64,000 nucleotides of DNA. Origin: Synechocystis sp. PCC 6714. GTDB taxonomy: Bacteria; Cyanobacteriota; Cyanobacteriia; Cyanobacteriales; Microcystaceae. Location of the stretch: assembly GCF_000478825.2 (NCBI RefSeq), contig NZ_CP007542.1, forward strand, positions 434,001 to 498,000, in the 5' to 3' direction. Positions 44,552 to 51,979 of the stretch are shown here, one piece after another. Each line of letters begins with the position of its first letter. Positions within the stretch are counted from its first letter, which is position 1. Under the pieces are notes generated by a model. It was given only the letters and a program-made list of their open reading frames with translations, was not told where the DNA came from and searched no databases. A program made the translations under genes and the position numbers.

Positions 44552-45259
44552 ATGGCTACCCTCAACACAATCCTAAGCATTGCCGCCGCTGAAATTGGGG
44601 TCACAGAATCCCCCAGAAATAGCAATCGTACCAAATATGGGGCTTGGTATGGCATGAATGGTCAGCCGTGGTGTGCCATGTTTGTTAGTTGGGTATTTGA
44701 CCGGGCCGGCTCTCCCCTGCCTGTCATGCAACAGGGAGCGCCCAGCGGAGCCGCTTATTGTCCTTTTATTGAGCATTACGCTAAACGCCAGGGACGATGG
44801 TACAGCAAACCCCAACCTGGGGACTTGGCTCTGTTTCACTTTGGCAAGCGAGAAGCCGTTCACATTGGCATTGTGGAAACAGTCATGATTGCCGGTCAAT
44901 TTAACAGCATCGAGGGCAATACCAGTGCAACTAGCAATGACAACGGCGGGGCCGTCATGCGGCGATCGCGTAATGTGAGCCAATGCCGGGGATTCTACCG
45001 CCCCGTGTTTGGCCCTAAAAAGACTGGGGTGGATGCCTATTATCGTCTGATCCGATTGACCGACCCTTTTATGTGGGGGGAAGATATTCGAGCCTGGCAA
45101 ATCCAAGCCAATTGGTTTGGGTATGGTTTAAACCCTGACGGTGTGTATGGGCCAAAATCCGAAACAGCCTGTAAAAAATTCCAAGCTACCCGCGGCTTGG
45201 TAGTGGATGGTGTAATTGGTGATATTACTTGGAAAGAAACCTTCAAAAAGCTTAATTAG
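44552..45259 (+). CDS. CHAP-type endolysin with peptidoglycan-binding domain
   Basis: The 235-residue enzyme should cleave peptidoglycan. A CHAP/NlpC-like domain covers about residues 1-145, with the catalytic cysteine in GQPWCAMFVSWVF (about 36) and histidine in REAVHIGIVE (about 108). A peptidoglycan_binding_1 domain is at about 170-235 (GLNPDGVYGPKSETACKKFQ, then VDGVIGDITWKE). The start is the ATG of MATLNTILS. It has no signal peptide, consistent with release through a holin. It is the last gene of the rightward block and its stop overlaps the convergent gene's stop. Confidence 0.88.
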   Translation: MATLNTILSIAAAEIGVTESPRNSNRTKYGAWYGMNGQPWCAMFVSWVFDRAGSPLPVMQQGAPSGAAYCPFIEHYAKRQGRWYSKPQPGDLALFHFGKREAVHIGIVETVMIAGQFNSIEGNTSATSNDNGGAVMRRSRNVSQCRGFYRPVFGPKKTGVDAYYRLIRLTDPFMWGEDIRAWQIQANWFGYGLNPDGVYGPKSETACKKFQATRGLVVDGVIGDITWKETFKKLN

Positions 45260-45669
45260 TAACGACTAAGCAAGTTTTTCCGTTTGGAAAAAATGACCAT
45301 CATTGGGATTAAAACTACTAAGTTATAAAAAAAGTGAAGTTCAATTCGTGGAAACCAAATTTCCCCAATACACCAAGGATTAGGCACCGTGGCTAACAAG
45401 ATGGTATGTTCCCCTAGGTGTAAGGTTTGAAGCATTAATGCAGTCAATCCAAACAGCGACAAAAATACATATAACCCAATTTCCATTATCACTGCATAGA
45501 GAAAATGGAGCCATTGTGATCTCATTAATTCAGGAAAATAAACTCCGAGCAATCCTAAGCAGTCTGGACGCTCCCAACCCAATAAATAAAGTTGGCTCAA
45601 CTGGAATATATGCTCAGCAAAATGAATTAAGCAAATAATGATAAAAGCAAAAATTATTTTATTTTTCAT
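45256..45669 (-). CDS. Membrane protein, unknown, possibly HXXEE-like
   Basis: The 137-residue protein has four hydrophobic segments, with histidines and glutamates at their edges (CLIHFAEHIFQ, TLHLGEHTILL). The pattern recalls membrane proteins of the HXXEE type, but I am not sure. It is the last gene of the leftward group 45256-46893 and starts within the previous stop codon region, so it is co-translated. A role in host membrane alteration or superinfection control is only a guess. Confidence 0.55.
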   Translation of the reverse strand: MKNKIIFAFIIICLIHFAEHIFQLSQLYLLGWERPDCLGLLGVYFPELMRSQWLHFLYAVIMEIGLYVFLSLFGLTALMLQTLHLGEHTILLATVPNPWCIGEIWFPRIELHFFYNLVVLIPMMVIFSKRKNLLSRY

Positions 45670-45911
45670 ACCATATCACCTAAATTTAAATTTATTTCTG
45701 GAGCCTCAGTAATAATTTGCAACTTGTAATCAGCGTAGTCATATAGTTGCCCGTCAAACCGATAAATGAGACCAGATTCAGCAAAGCCCCCTGCCACAGA
45801 ACCCAGCCCCGCCGTTGAGATTTTATCAAGCAGGGATTCCAAAAGGGCTAATGGGGTTGTGCCTTCCAGTTCAATTTCTATTTGGGTCGGGCTGATGGTT
45901 AGCCATCCCAT
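45666..45911 (-). CDS. Small element protein, unknown (81 residues)
   Basis: The protein begins MGWLTISPTQIEIELEGTTP and ends INLNLGDMV. It is acidic with a predicted beta-alpha-beta arrangement. It overlaps the previous gene by 41 bases and the next by four, so it belongs to a compact leftward operon. No family recognised. Confidence 0.5.
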   Translation of the reverse strand: MGWLTISPTQIEIELEGTTPLALLESLLDKISTAGLGSVAGGFAESGLIYRFDGQLYDYADYKLQIITEAPEINLNLGDMV

Positions 45912-46152
45912 TTATTTTTTCCTCTAGCAAATGGATACATAAAGGATCTAGATTAGGGTTTAAAGTACAAACTTCTTCTCCTTCAAAAACCCCAGCTATA
46001 ATCAAATGACCGTGTTCACCCTCATAAATTAAATATCTTAAAGGAACAAAATAAGTGTTTTGATATTTTTCTGGAGTTTCATATTCATAAAGCAATTTTC
46101 CAACACGAAAGATAGGAATTCTTGGATGTTTTTTGAATGAATTTTCTTGCAT
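45871..46152 (-). CDS. Small element protein, unknown (93 residues)
   Basis: The start is the ATG of MQENSFKKHPRIP, which has GGAG eight bases upstream; a TTG at 46164 is an alternative. The protein is beta-rich in the middle (YFVPLRYLIYEGEHGHLIIA) with two cysteines later. No family recognised. Compact leftward operon with both neighbours. Confidence 0.5.
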   Translation of the reverse strand: MQENSFKKHPRIPIFRVGKLLYEYETPEKYQNTYFVPLRYLIYEGEHGHLIIAGVFEGEEVCTLNPNLDPLCIHLLEEKINGMANHQPDPNRN

Positions 46153-46153
46153 A

Positions 46154-46510
46154 TTACTCTCCAATCAGGTTAGTTTTTGATAATTCATAAAACGTCAATA
46201 GCCATTTCCAATATAAAACGGATTCATCGCTAGAAAGAGCTTTTCTAACAAACCAAAAGGAAAAATTATCGTCTGATCGGGGATTGTAAAAAGCCAACGG
46301 GGAGCTGTCAGAGTCCAATAATTGCGCCCCGTCGGAGTCAAGTAGAAAACCTTGGTAATAGCTGAAAACCCGCAGAAACACCGCGGCTAAAACAGCGGAG
46401 GGATAGTCATTCCCTGGGCTTAGCCCCACGGCGGTTAAATTTTCCCTGGGGATAATTAACTTGCCTCCCGCCACCGTTGCCCCTGGGCCAAAAAAATCAG
46501 CCAGTTCCAC
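46154..46510 (-). CDS. Small element protein, weak relative of its neighbour
   Basis: The 118-residue protein starts at a GTG in a TAGTG junction with the upstream gene. Its first 60 residues (FFGPGATVAGGKLIIPRENL, then AVLAAVFLRVF) resemble the pattern in the upstream product (RFGAAATFDETAKTLTFDID, then IAAALLLHW). This suggests a duplicated domain. Function unknown. Confidence 0.5.
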   Translation of the reverse strand: MELADFFGPGATVAGGKLIIPRENLTAVGLSPGNDYPSAVLAAVFLRVFSYYQGFLLDSDGAQLLDSDSSPLAFYNPRSDDNFSFWFVRKALSSDESVLYWKWLLTFYELSKTNLIGE

Positions 46511-46893
46511 TAGACCACCAGATCAGGATCTAGATCGGCTGATGTATCGGGGATATAAATCGCCACGTTGTAATTGAAGCTAATCTGATTTTCCCCGCCC
46601 CTAGTTTCAAACTGCTTAAAGGGATCTCCTACAATCAAACCCTCGGTGGGATCTGTGTTGTCTGTCCCCTGAGTAGATCGCCAGTGGAGAAGAAGGGCGG
46701 CTGCAATCCTGTCGGCCCACTCATCAATGGTGAGATCAGTAATTAACGATGGATCGGTAATGCCCGCAAGATCATCAATGTCAAAAGTAAGTGTCTTTGC
46801 TGTTTCGTCAAATGTGGCCGCCGCGCCAAACCTTTGTATTAATGTTTGAGCCATGGGAATAGGGGGGTAAAATCTTGGACTTTTCAGGATCAT
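46510..46893 (-). CDS. Small element protein, first gene of right leftward operon
   Basis: The 127-residue protein has AGGGGG six bases before the ATG of MILKSPRFYPP, which decides the start; an inner ATG (MAQTLIQRFG) lacks such a site. The body resembles the next product over its first half. The C-terminus is acidic (DTSADLDPDLVV). The operon begins about 110 bases inside attR, so it could respond to the integrated or circular state. Function unknown. Confidence 0.5.
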   Translation of the reverse strand: MILKSPRFYPPIPMAQTLIQRFGAAATFDETAKTLTFDIDDLAGITDPSLITDLTIDEWADRIAAALLLHWRSTQGTDNTDPTEGLIVGDPFKQFETRGGENQISFNYNVAIYIPDTSADLDPDLVV

Positions 46894-46924
46894 TTTAACC
46901 CCCTTGACAACAAATTTTCTTCAT

Positions 46925-46948
46925 TTTTAGGCAATATTTAGGCAATGA
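46925..46948. promoter_or_regulatory. Arm-site repeat near the right end
   Basis: This 24-bp block, with TTTAGGCAAT twice, is identical to 28971-28994 beside the integrase gene. Lying 53 bases inside attR, it is a natural candidate for the second arm-type site of the integrase or its excisionase. Confidence 0.6.
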
Positions 46949-47000
46949 CTTTTTACGATAAGCTGGAATGTAGTCCCAGAAAAGCTTTTAATTTTTAGCC

Positions 47001-47055
47001 CAGGGGACTCATAAGCCCAAGGTCGGCGGTTCAAATCCGCCCCGAGCCATTTTTG
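47001..47055. repeat. Right attachment repeat (attR), 55 bp
   Basis: Perfect copy of 28800-28854, containing the 3' half of the tRNA without a 5' half. Similarity to the sequence after attL continues imperfectly to about 47120 and then into an integrase pseudogene. This site is therefore also the left end of a second, decayed element. Confidence 0.95.
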
Positions 47056-47122
47056 AGTTGAAAAATCTTTGCCCGAATTCCTTGGCCCGCTTGATTTTTA
47101 GGATTTTTCTGCTTTTTAGGTA

Positions 47123-47299
47123 ATGAAAAAATTAGATGGGGGGAGAGCAAAACCCAGCAAAGATTACCTTTGGGCATTACAGCCACTCCTGCGGGCATTG
47201 ACCGGACCTTTACCTTTCCCCTTTGCCTGAAAATTAGGGCAGCGGCGGATTGAGCAACAATCTTGTGCTGATGGGTTCTATGGGAGTATTAAGGTTTAA
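47123..47299 (+). pseudogene. Integrase remnant of a second, related element
   Basis: The remnant starts with the same codons as the intact integrase (MKKL) and matches int around 29107-29220. It then jumps to the last 45 bases (29988-30034) with the middle deleted, and it contains frameshifts and a stop. The catalytic domain is lost. Its position after attR shows that a second element once occupied this tRNA in tandem, or that an ancestral one decayed. Confidence 0.88.
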
Positions 47300-47536
47300 G
47301 GATTGGGGAAAAATCCAAACTTGATGATCGCGCTAATCACAACAGTGAAAATAATTCCAATCAGGGCCCATATTTGGGATTTTTGGAAATCCCTGAAATC
47401 TTTCTTAAGAGTTGATAGGTCAGTCTTAACCGGCGCCAAATCGACTTTGATCTGAGTCAGATCGCTATTACATGCAGTCTAAGCAAGCATCAATTTTGCC
47501 CAGAACATCTTTAAGGTCAGTTTCGATGGTAGCCAT
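47296..47536 (-). pseudogene. Frameshifted coiled-coil membrane-protein remnant
   Basis: On the minus strand an ATG at 47536 opens MATIETDLKDVLGKIDACLD, then stops. In another frame the coiled coil resumes (KTDLSTLKKDFRDFQKSQIW) and ends in a membrane helix (ALIGIIFTVVISAIIKFGFF). Layout, orientation and overlap with the integrase end match the intact pair int and 30031-30294. A GGGG-AATTGCT-CCCC hairpin upstream parallels the one at 30316. Confidence 0.8.
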
Positions 47537-47582
47537 AGGTTTGTCTCCTGGTTAAAGGGGAATTGCTCCCCCTGCATAAAGT

Positions 47583-47744
47583 TTAATCAAATATCTGGTT
47601 TAAAAGCTCTACATCATTCAATACAGACATGAATTTTTGTCCCTGACAAGGCGGGAAACTAATTGGTTTTTGTTGCCAATTTTGACCACAGCAGTGATTT
47701 CGATATTCTTCTAAAATTTTTTTGTCTATCAGTGGAGCAACCTA
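47583..47744 (-). pseudogene. Short coding fragment in the second element remnant
   Basis: A minus-strand open frame without a start codon encodes a cysteine-containing fragment (EEYRNHCCGQNWQQKPISF and on to NQIFD, stop). It looks like the 3' end of a gene from the decayed element. I do not recognise it. From 47745 to 47963 I see nothing else that I can support. Confidence 0.4.
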
Positions 47745-47963
47745 GTTGTCCCAGCAAAATTGTAGGGGACTAAAGGAACCTTCCGTGACATGTTCCAGTG
47801 AATAGTGATGGTGATATTTGGGTAAAGTCTAGCAAACAAGCTCTAGGAGAAAACGGTAACTACATCTGCAATCAAAAGGGAAAACTTTTTCGACTGAGTG
47901 AATTTGCAACAATTTGCTATCTTTATCCGTCAACACTTTTCTTGTTGTTGAATCATACATTGA

Positions 47964-48512
47964 ATGCTCGAATCCGTCGCCGACATTTTCAACGCCGGAG
48001 CAAAATACGTTATCCCTTTTCTGCTCTGTGGTATTCCCTTTTATGGCCTAGTGGTCAAAAAGGTTAAAGTTTACGAAGTTTTTGTGGATGGGGCCCAGGA
48101 AGGCTTCACCATTGCGGTGCGGATTATTCCTTTTCTGGTGGCCATGCTGGTGGCGATCGCCATGTTTCGGGCTTCGGGAATGTTGGATCTGTTGCTGACG
48201 TTGCTCAGTCCAGTGTTAAGCCTGGTCAATTTTCCTCCAGATAATTTGCTCCTAGCCTTAATGCGTCCCTTATCCGGTAGCGGTTCCTTTGGCATTTTCG
48301 CAGACTTGGTAGAGCAACATGGCCCGGATTCCCTGACCGCTAAAACTGCGGCTACTATGTTTGGTTCCACGGAAACCACCTTTTATGTGCTGGCGGTGTA
48401 CTTTGGCTCAGTGGGCATCAAGAAAATTCGCTATGCTCTCCTAGCGGGTCTAATGGCCGATGTGGTAGGGATTTTTTCCGCAGTTTATATTTGCCAATTT
48501 TTATTTGGTTAG
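47964..48512 (+). CDS. SpmB-like nucleoside-recognition-domain membrane protein
   Basis: The 182-residue membrane protein has four or five helices and the Gate/nucleoside-recognition fold of spore maturation protein B: RIIPFLVAMLVAIAMFRASG, then MRPLSGSGSFGIFAD and TMFGSTETTFYVLAVYFG. Despite the name the family is common in non-sporulating bacteria and its substrate is unknown. The usual SpmA partner is not next to it; the sequence upstream is element debris. IS copy 2 begins 21 bases after its stop. Confidence 0.9.
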   Translation: MLESVADIFNAGAKYVIPFLLCGIPFYGLVVKKVKVYEVFVDGAQEGFTIAVRIIPFLVAMLVAIAMFRASGMLDLLLTLLSPVLSLVNFPPDNLLLALMRPLSGSGSFGIFADLVEQHGPDSLTAKTAATMFGSTETTFYVLAVYFGSVGIKKIRYALLAGLMADVVGIFSAVYICQFLFG

Positions 48513-48533
48513 TGCATGGTTAATTCAAATATA

Positions 48534-49486
48534 TAGCTAAATGAAATAAAAGTGGGGCGGATGGTATGTATAATGGTATATTATGAATAATGACTAAACT
48601 AATAAGCAACTTATGGCATACGATCTAGATTTACGGCTAAGAGTAATAAGTTTTCTAGAAGAAGGGAATGGTGTAACGAAGGCATCAAAAATATTTAAGG
48701 TAGGTAGAGAGACAATTTATAGATGGTTAAGCCGGGAAAATCTGGAACCAACGAAGGTAAAGAACCGGCGTCGGAAGATAGATATAAAAGAGCTGGAGAA
48801 AGATGTGATGGAAAATCCGGATATGCCGATGAAAGAGAGAGCAAAGAAATTCGGTGTAACTCCTAGTGCACTGTCATATAGATTTAAAGAAATGGGAATT
48901 ACGAGAAAAAAAAACAGTTACTATATAAAGAAAGAGATGAAGAAAAAAGAGCAGAATATCAAAAAATCCTGAAAGAGCTAATTCTAATTTATGGGGTTGC
49001 AAGCCTTGTATTCATAGATGAGGCTGGTTTTGAGGAGTTTGCCTCTTCAGTGTACGGATGGTCAAAAAGAGGAGAGAGAGTATATGGGGAAAGGCAAGGA
49101 AAAAGAGGAAAGAAAGAAAACCTTGTGGCAGGTAGAAGAAAAAACAAAAAAGACCTGATAGCACCGATGCTATTTAGTGGAAGTTTAAATGCCGAAGGTT
49201 TTGAAGGATGGCTTGAATTATACCTGATACCTGCATTAACAATTCCATCGGTATTAATTATGGATAATGCGCCTATTCATAGAAAGAGTAGGATTAGAAA
49301 AATAGTGGAAGAGGCAGGACATACAGTTTTGTTTTTACCTACCTACTCGCCAGATCTTAATGACATAGAGCATGATTTTAGTGCATTGAAAAGAGCAAGA
49401 ACATACGCCTCTCCAGGTGTAAGCATAGATGAAATTATCCGTAACTACTGTGTAGCATAATGTCCTATAGTTATTTTAACTAGCTA
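48534..49486 (+). mobile_element. ISY100-like IS630/Tc1 element, copy 2 (apparently intact)
   Basis: The 953-bp element is flanked by TA (48532-48533 and 49487-49488), with imperfect ends that both begin TAGCTA. It is nearly identical to copy 1 apart from that copy's insertion and a few substitutions. Its transposase keeps all catalytic residues, so it could be active. Confidence 0.93.
48613..49460 (+). CDS. IS630-family DDE transposase made by -1 frameshifting
   Basis: Frame 1 (48613-48972) encodes the DNA-binding half, with a helix-turn-helix (GVTKASKIFKVGRETIYRWL). A run of nine A at 48906-48914 allows a -1 slip into the second frame, which continues as QLLYKERDEEKRAEYQKIL and runs to 49460. 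The fused product is 282 residues, the same as I recall for the ISY100 transposase. Catalytic residues are D in LVFIDEAGF, D in IMDNAPIH and E in DLNDIEHDF. It cuts and pastes at TA dinucleotides. Confidence 0.92.
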
Positions 49487-49530
49487 TAATTGAGATAAAA
49501 TTCGATGGGATTAAATTTGCCAAACGATTA

Positions 49531-49621
49531 TAGTCAATTCAAATAAGATTGAGATGACCAAAGTCTTTACCAAAGACGCTTTTAGCTTTAGTCAGTGTCT
49601 TACTTTCAATTAAATCAACTA
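49531..49621. mobile_element. 91-bp MITE, copy C, next to IS copy 2
   Basis: The element is flanked by TA (49529-49530 and 49622-49623), begins TAGTCAATTC and ends TCAACTA. The internal hairpin GTCTTT-ACC-AAAGAC followed by GCTTTT is perfect. It lies only 42 bases from the right end of IS copy 2 and differs at only a few positions from the copy nested in IS copy 1. Confidence 0.9.
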
Positions 49622-49679
49622 TATTTTCTCTCCTAGATATGCCTGGTTTTTAATCAAGTTGATCATGCTGAAGTTCTGA

Positions 49680-50669
49680 CTATTTTTCAGTTATGTTTTG
49701 GCAAGCTTGGGCGCAAAGATCAGCCACTTCTAGGGCATATAAACTGGCCGATAAATCCACATAAAGGGGCTTACCGGTGGTTAAATAGTCCAACACTGCT
49801 TCTGTATCCTGTTTGAATAGTCCCCGACGACTCCCAACAGGGATTTCTATTTCCGTTTGTGCTTGAATTAACTTGCCCGTTTCCCCAATAAAAATTAGGG
49901 TGCCCCGATCGCCGTGGAGGGTGAAAGTGCGCTCACTCTGGTGAAATACTTCCCCTTTACCGTAGATAACTTCTGCTTTTAGACCACAGTCAAATTGTAA
50001 GTAGGCCGTGGCTAAACAGGCCCGAAAATAGTCCGGATTAACCTGGGGCCAAAAACGACATTGGGCATCTACCCGTTGCACCGTACCAAATAAATCCGTA
50101 AACCGGCTGATGCGGGATAGGGCCGCCACCAGGGGAAAACCAAATTGTTCATGGTGATAGGTCCAGCGTTGGGGAGCGGGATCCTGTCCCATGATGGTGC
50201 TGTAGCGGGCGTAGAAAACCTCGCCGATTTTGTCGAGATTGTCCCGAATGGCTTGGTGTACTCCTCCCAACAGTTCAATATGCTCCACGTGCAGTAATTT
50301 GCCGCTTTCCTGGGCTAAATGTTGCAATTTCTTGCCCATGCTATGGCTCAAAGCGAGGGGGTACTCCAGCACCACATGTTTTCCCGCTTCCAGAGCCGCC
50401 TCGGCGATCGCCCCATGGAGTTGGTTAATGGTGGCAATGAGGACTAAATCCACTTCCGGATTATTGACCAGCCCCTGCCAAGATTCCTGGGGAGTAACGC
50501 CAAAGGTATCCTGAAACTTAGCTGTGTTGGCTTCACTGTTGCCCCAAAACGTGACCAACCGACTACGGCGATCGCCCTGGAAAACTTCCGCCCGACGTTG
50601 GGCCGCATAACCGGTGCCAATGATACCAACCCGTACCGGCGTAGCCCCAGCAGGAAAATTTTCAGACAT
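49680..50669 (-). CDS. Gfo/Idh/MocA-family oxidoreductase
   Basis: The 329-residue protein has an N-terminal NAD(P)-binding Rossmann fold (VGIIGTGYAAQRRAEVFQGD), the HVVLEYPLALS motif where this family usually has EKP, and a C-terminal beta domain. The EYPLA variant is notable because the lysine of EKP is catalytic in many members; here tyrosine takes its place. Substrate unknown. It is downstream of the aminotransferase on the same strand. Confidence 0.85.
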   Translation of the reverse strand: MSENFPAGATPVRVGIIGTGYAAQRRAEVFQGDRRSRLVTFWGNSEANTAKFQDTFGVTPQESWQGLVNNPEVDLVLIATINQLHGAIAEAALEAGKHVVLEYPLALSHSMGKKLQHLAQESGKLLHVEHIELLGGVHQAIRDNLDKIGEVFYARYSTIMGQDPAPQRWTYHHEQFGFPLVAALSRISRFTDLFGTVQRVDAQCRFWPQVNPDYFRACLATAYLQFDCGLKAEVIYGKGEVFHQSERTFTLHGDRGTLIFIGETGKLIQAQTEIEIPVGSRRGLFKQDTEAVLDYLTTGKPLYVDLSASLYALEVADLCAQACQNITEK

Positions 50670-50755
50670 AGAACATTAGTAAAGTTAAAAAAATGTAGAC
50701 TAAGCCATTGTCCCAGACTGCCTAGGCCTGCAACAGTGCAATCCCTTGGCAATAT

Positions 50756-51922
50756 TCAAATTTGCTTCAATCCCCGCACCAATCTCTCAATGGCAATGCT
50801 AGCGGTATCCTGCCGTAGGGCGCCATAGGCAATACGTAGATAACAACCATTTTCTATGCCAAAGGTGGAACCGGGTAACACCCCCACCTTAAATTCCCCG
50901 ATCAGCCTTTTAACCAGTTCCACATCCGACAGGGAGCTATGGACTTCCAGCAAACAATAAAATGCCCCCTGGGGCACCACCAAACGGCAACGGTCGCACA
51001 GTGGATCCAATGCCTCTAGCAATTGCTGGCGACAGGCTGCCATCTCCGGCAAAAATTGTCCTGAATAGCCTTTACCCACCTCTAAACAAGCAAGGGCCGC
51101 ATATTGGGAGACCACCACTGGACAAATTAGATTGGTATCCTGAATTTTTCTGACCGCTAGCAATAACTCCTGGGGAATAACCATATAACCGACTCGCCAA
51201 CCGGCCATCCCATAGGCCTTGGAAAAGCTGTAGAGGGAAATGGTATGGTTTCCACTGCCAACTACGGCCCCAGGGGAAAAAATGGGGGTTTGGTCGTAGG
51301 CAAAATAATCGTAGGCCTCGTCATGGATATGGTAAATACCCCGCTCCCGACAAAGTTGGTTCACCGCCCGTAAATCCGCCTCTGGATAAATAGCCCCGGT
51401 GGGATTATTGGGAGAAATGGTCACCACAGCCCTAGTCCGAGAGGCGATCGCCTGGGCAATTAGGTCCGGTTGCAGTTGGTAATTTCCATCAGTGGGCACC
51501 AACACTGGTTGACAACCCGCTATTCTGACCGCCATTTCATGGTTAAAGTAGTACGGAGTATTGAGGATGATTTCATCCCCCACCTCTGTGATGGCTAGCA
51601 CCGCATTTAAAAAACCCATATTGGCCCCAGCGGTCACTATTACAGCCTGGGCAGAGGAAACATTGATGCCATTATCCCGTTGTAATTTTTCCTTCAGAGC
51701 CGCAATTAAGCTCGGTATGCCTGCCACCGGCTGATACTGATGTAAGGGAGCTTGGACTAAACTTTCCTGGACCGCCGCCGCCACCTCTTTGGGGGGAGGA
51801 TAGAAAGCCACCCCTTGACCGAGGGAAATAGTGCCGGGGGAATCCGCAATCCATTGCCCCACCACCGGAATTACAGGGGACTGCACCGAATCCATACGGC
51901 TAAAGGCTGTTTCCATTACCAT
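50756..51922 (-). CDS. Class I aminotransferase, probably aspartate aminotransferase
   Basis: The 388-residue PLP enzyme shows TISPNNPTGAIYP, the YDYFAYD segment and the PLP lysine in YSFSKAYGMAGWRVGYMV, with the C-terminal YLRIAYG arginine. It fits the Slr0036-type enzyme annotated as aspartate aminotransferase in PCC 6803; true substrate range is uncertain. It is divergent from the methylglyoxal synthase fusion, as I recall for PCC 6803. Confidence 0.85.
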   Translation of the reverse strand: MVMETAFSRMDSVQSPVIPVVGQWIADSPGTISLGQGVAFYPPPKEVAAAVQESLVQAPLHQYQPVAGIPSLIAALKEKLQRDNGINVSSAQAVIVTAGANMGFLNAVLAITEVGDEIILNTPYYFNHEMAVRIAGCQPVLVPTDGNYQLQPDLIAQAIASRTRAVVTISPNNPTGAIYPEADLRAVNQLCRERGIYHIHDEAYDYFAYDQTPIFSPGAVVGSGNHTISLYSFSKAYGMAGWRVGYMVIPQELLLAVRKIQDTNLICPVVVSQYAALACLEVGKGYSGQFLPEMAACRQQLLEALDPLCDRCRLVVPQGAFYCLLEVHSSLSDVELVKRLIGEFKVGVLPGSTFGIENGCYLRIAYGALRQDTASIAIERLVRGLKQI

Positions 51923-51979
51923 TGTGAATCTGAACCCATTGGTTTACGTTAACCTTCCATTCCACTATTGGGAAACACC

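Larger units (their letters stand above)
28800..47055. mobile_element. 18.2-kb tRNA-integrated virus-like or satellite element
   Basis: The element is bounded by the 55-bp direct repeats. In order it carries a tyrosine integrase, four small leftward genes, iterons and a ribbon-helix-helix-like gene, a repressor-like gene with palindrome, and a primase-helicase. Then come a rightward block of about seventeen closely packed genes (collagen-like fibre, unassigned virion-like proteins, holin-like protein, endolysin) and a leftward block of five small genes. I find no terminase, portal, tail tape measure, head protease or FtsK-type ATPase. HIP1 sites occur within it, which argues for long residence in HIP1-rich hosts. 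It could be a phage satellite, a tailless virus with unrecognised capsid genes, or a reduced prophage. Confidence 0.85.

Noticed and set aside
45256-46893. Toxin-antitoxin or restriction-type defence operon
   Set aside because: No toxin fold, nuclease motif or methyltransferase motif could be seen in the five products, so no such claim is made.
28800-47055. Ordinary complete prophage
   Set aside because: No terminase, portal, tape measure or tail sheath can be recognised, and about half of the genes are below 140 residues.
47798-48067. 89-codon open frame before the SpmB-like gene
   Set aside because: It overlaps the SpmB start in another frame, has no ribosome-binding site and no recognisable features; probably debris of the decayed element.
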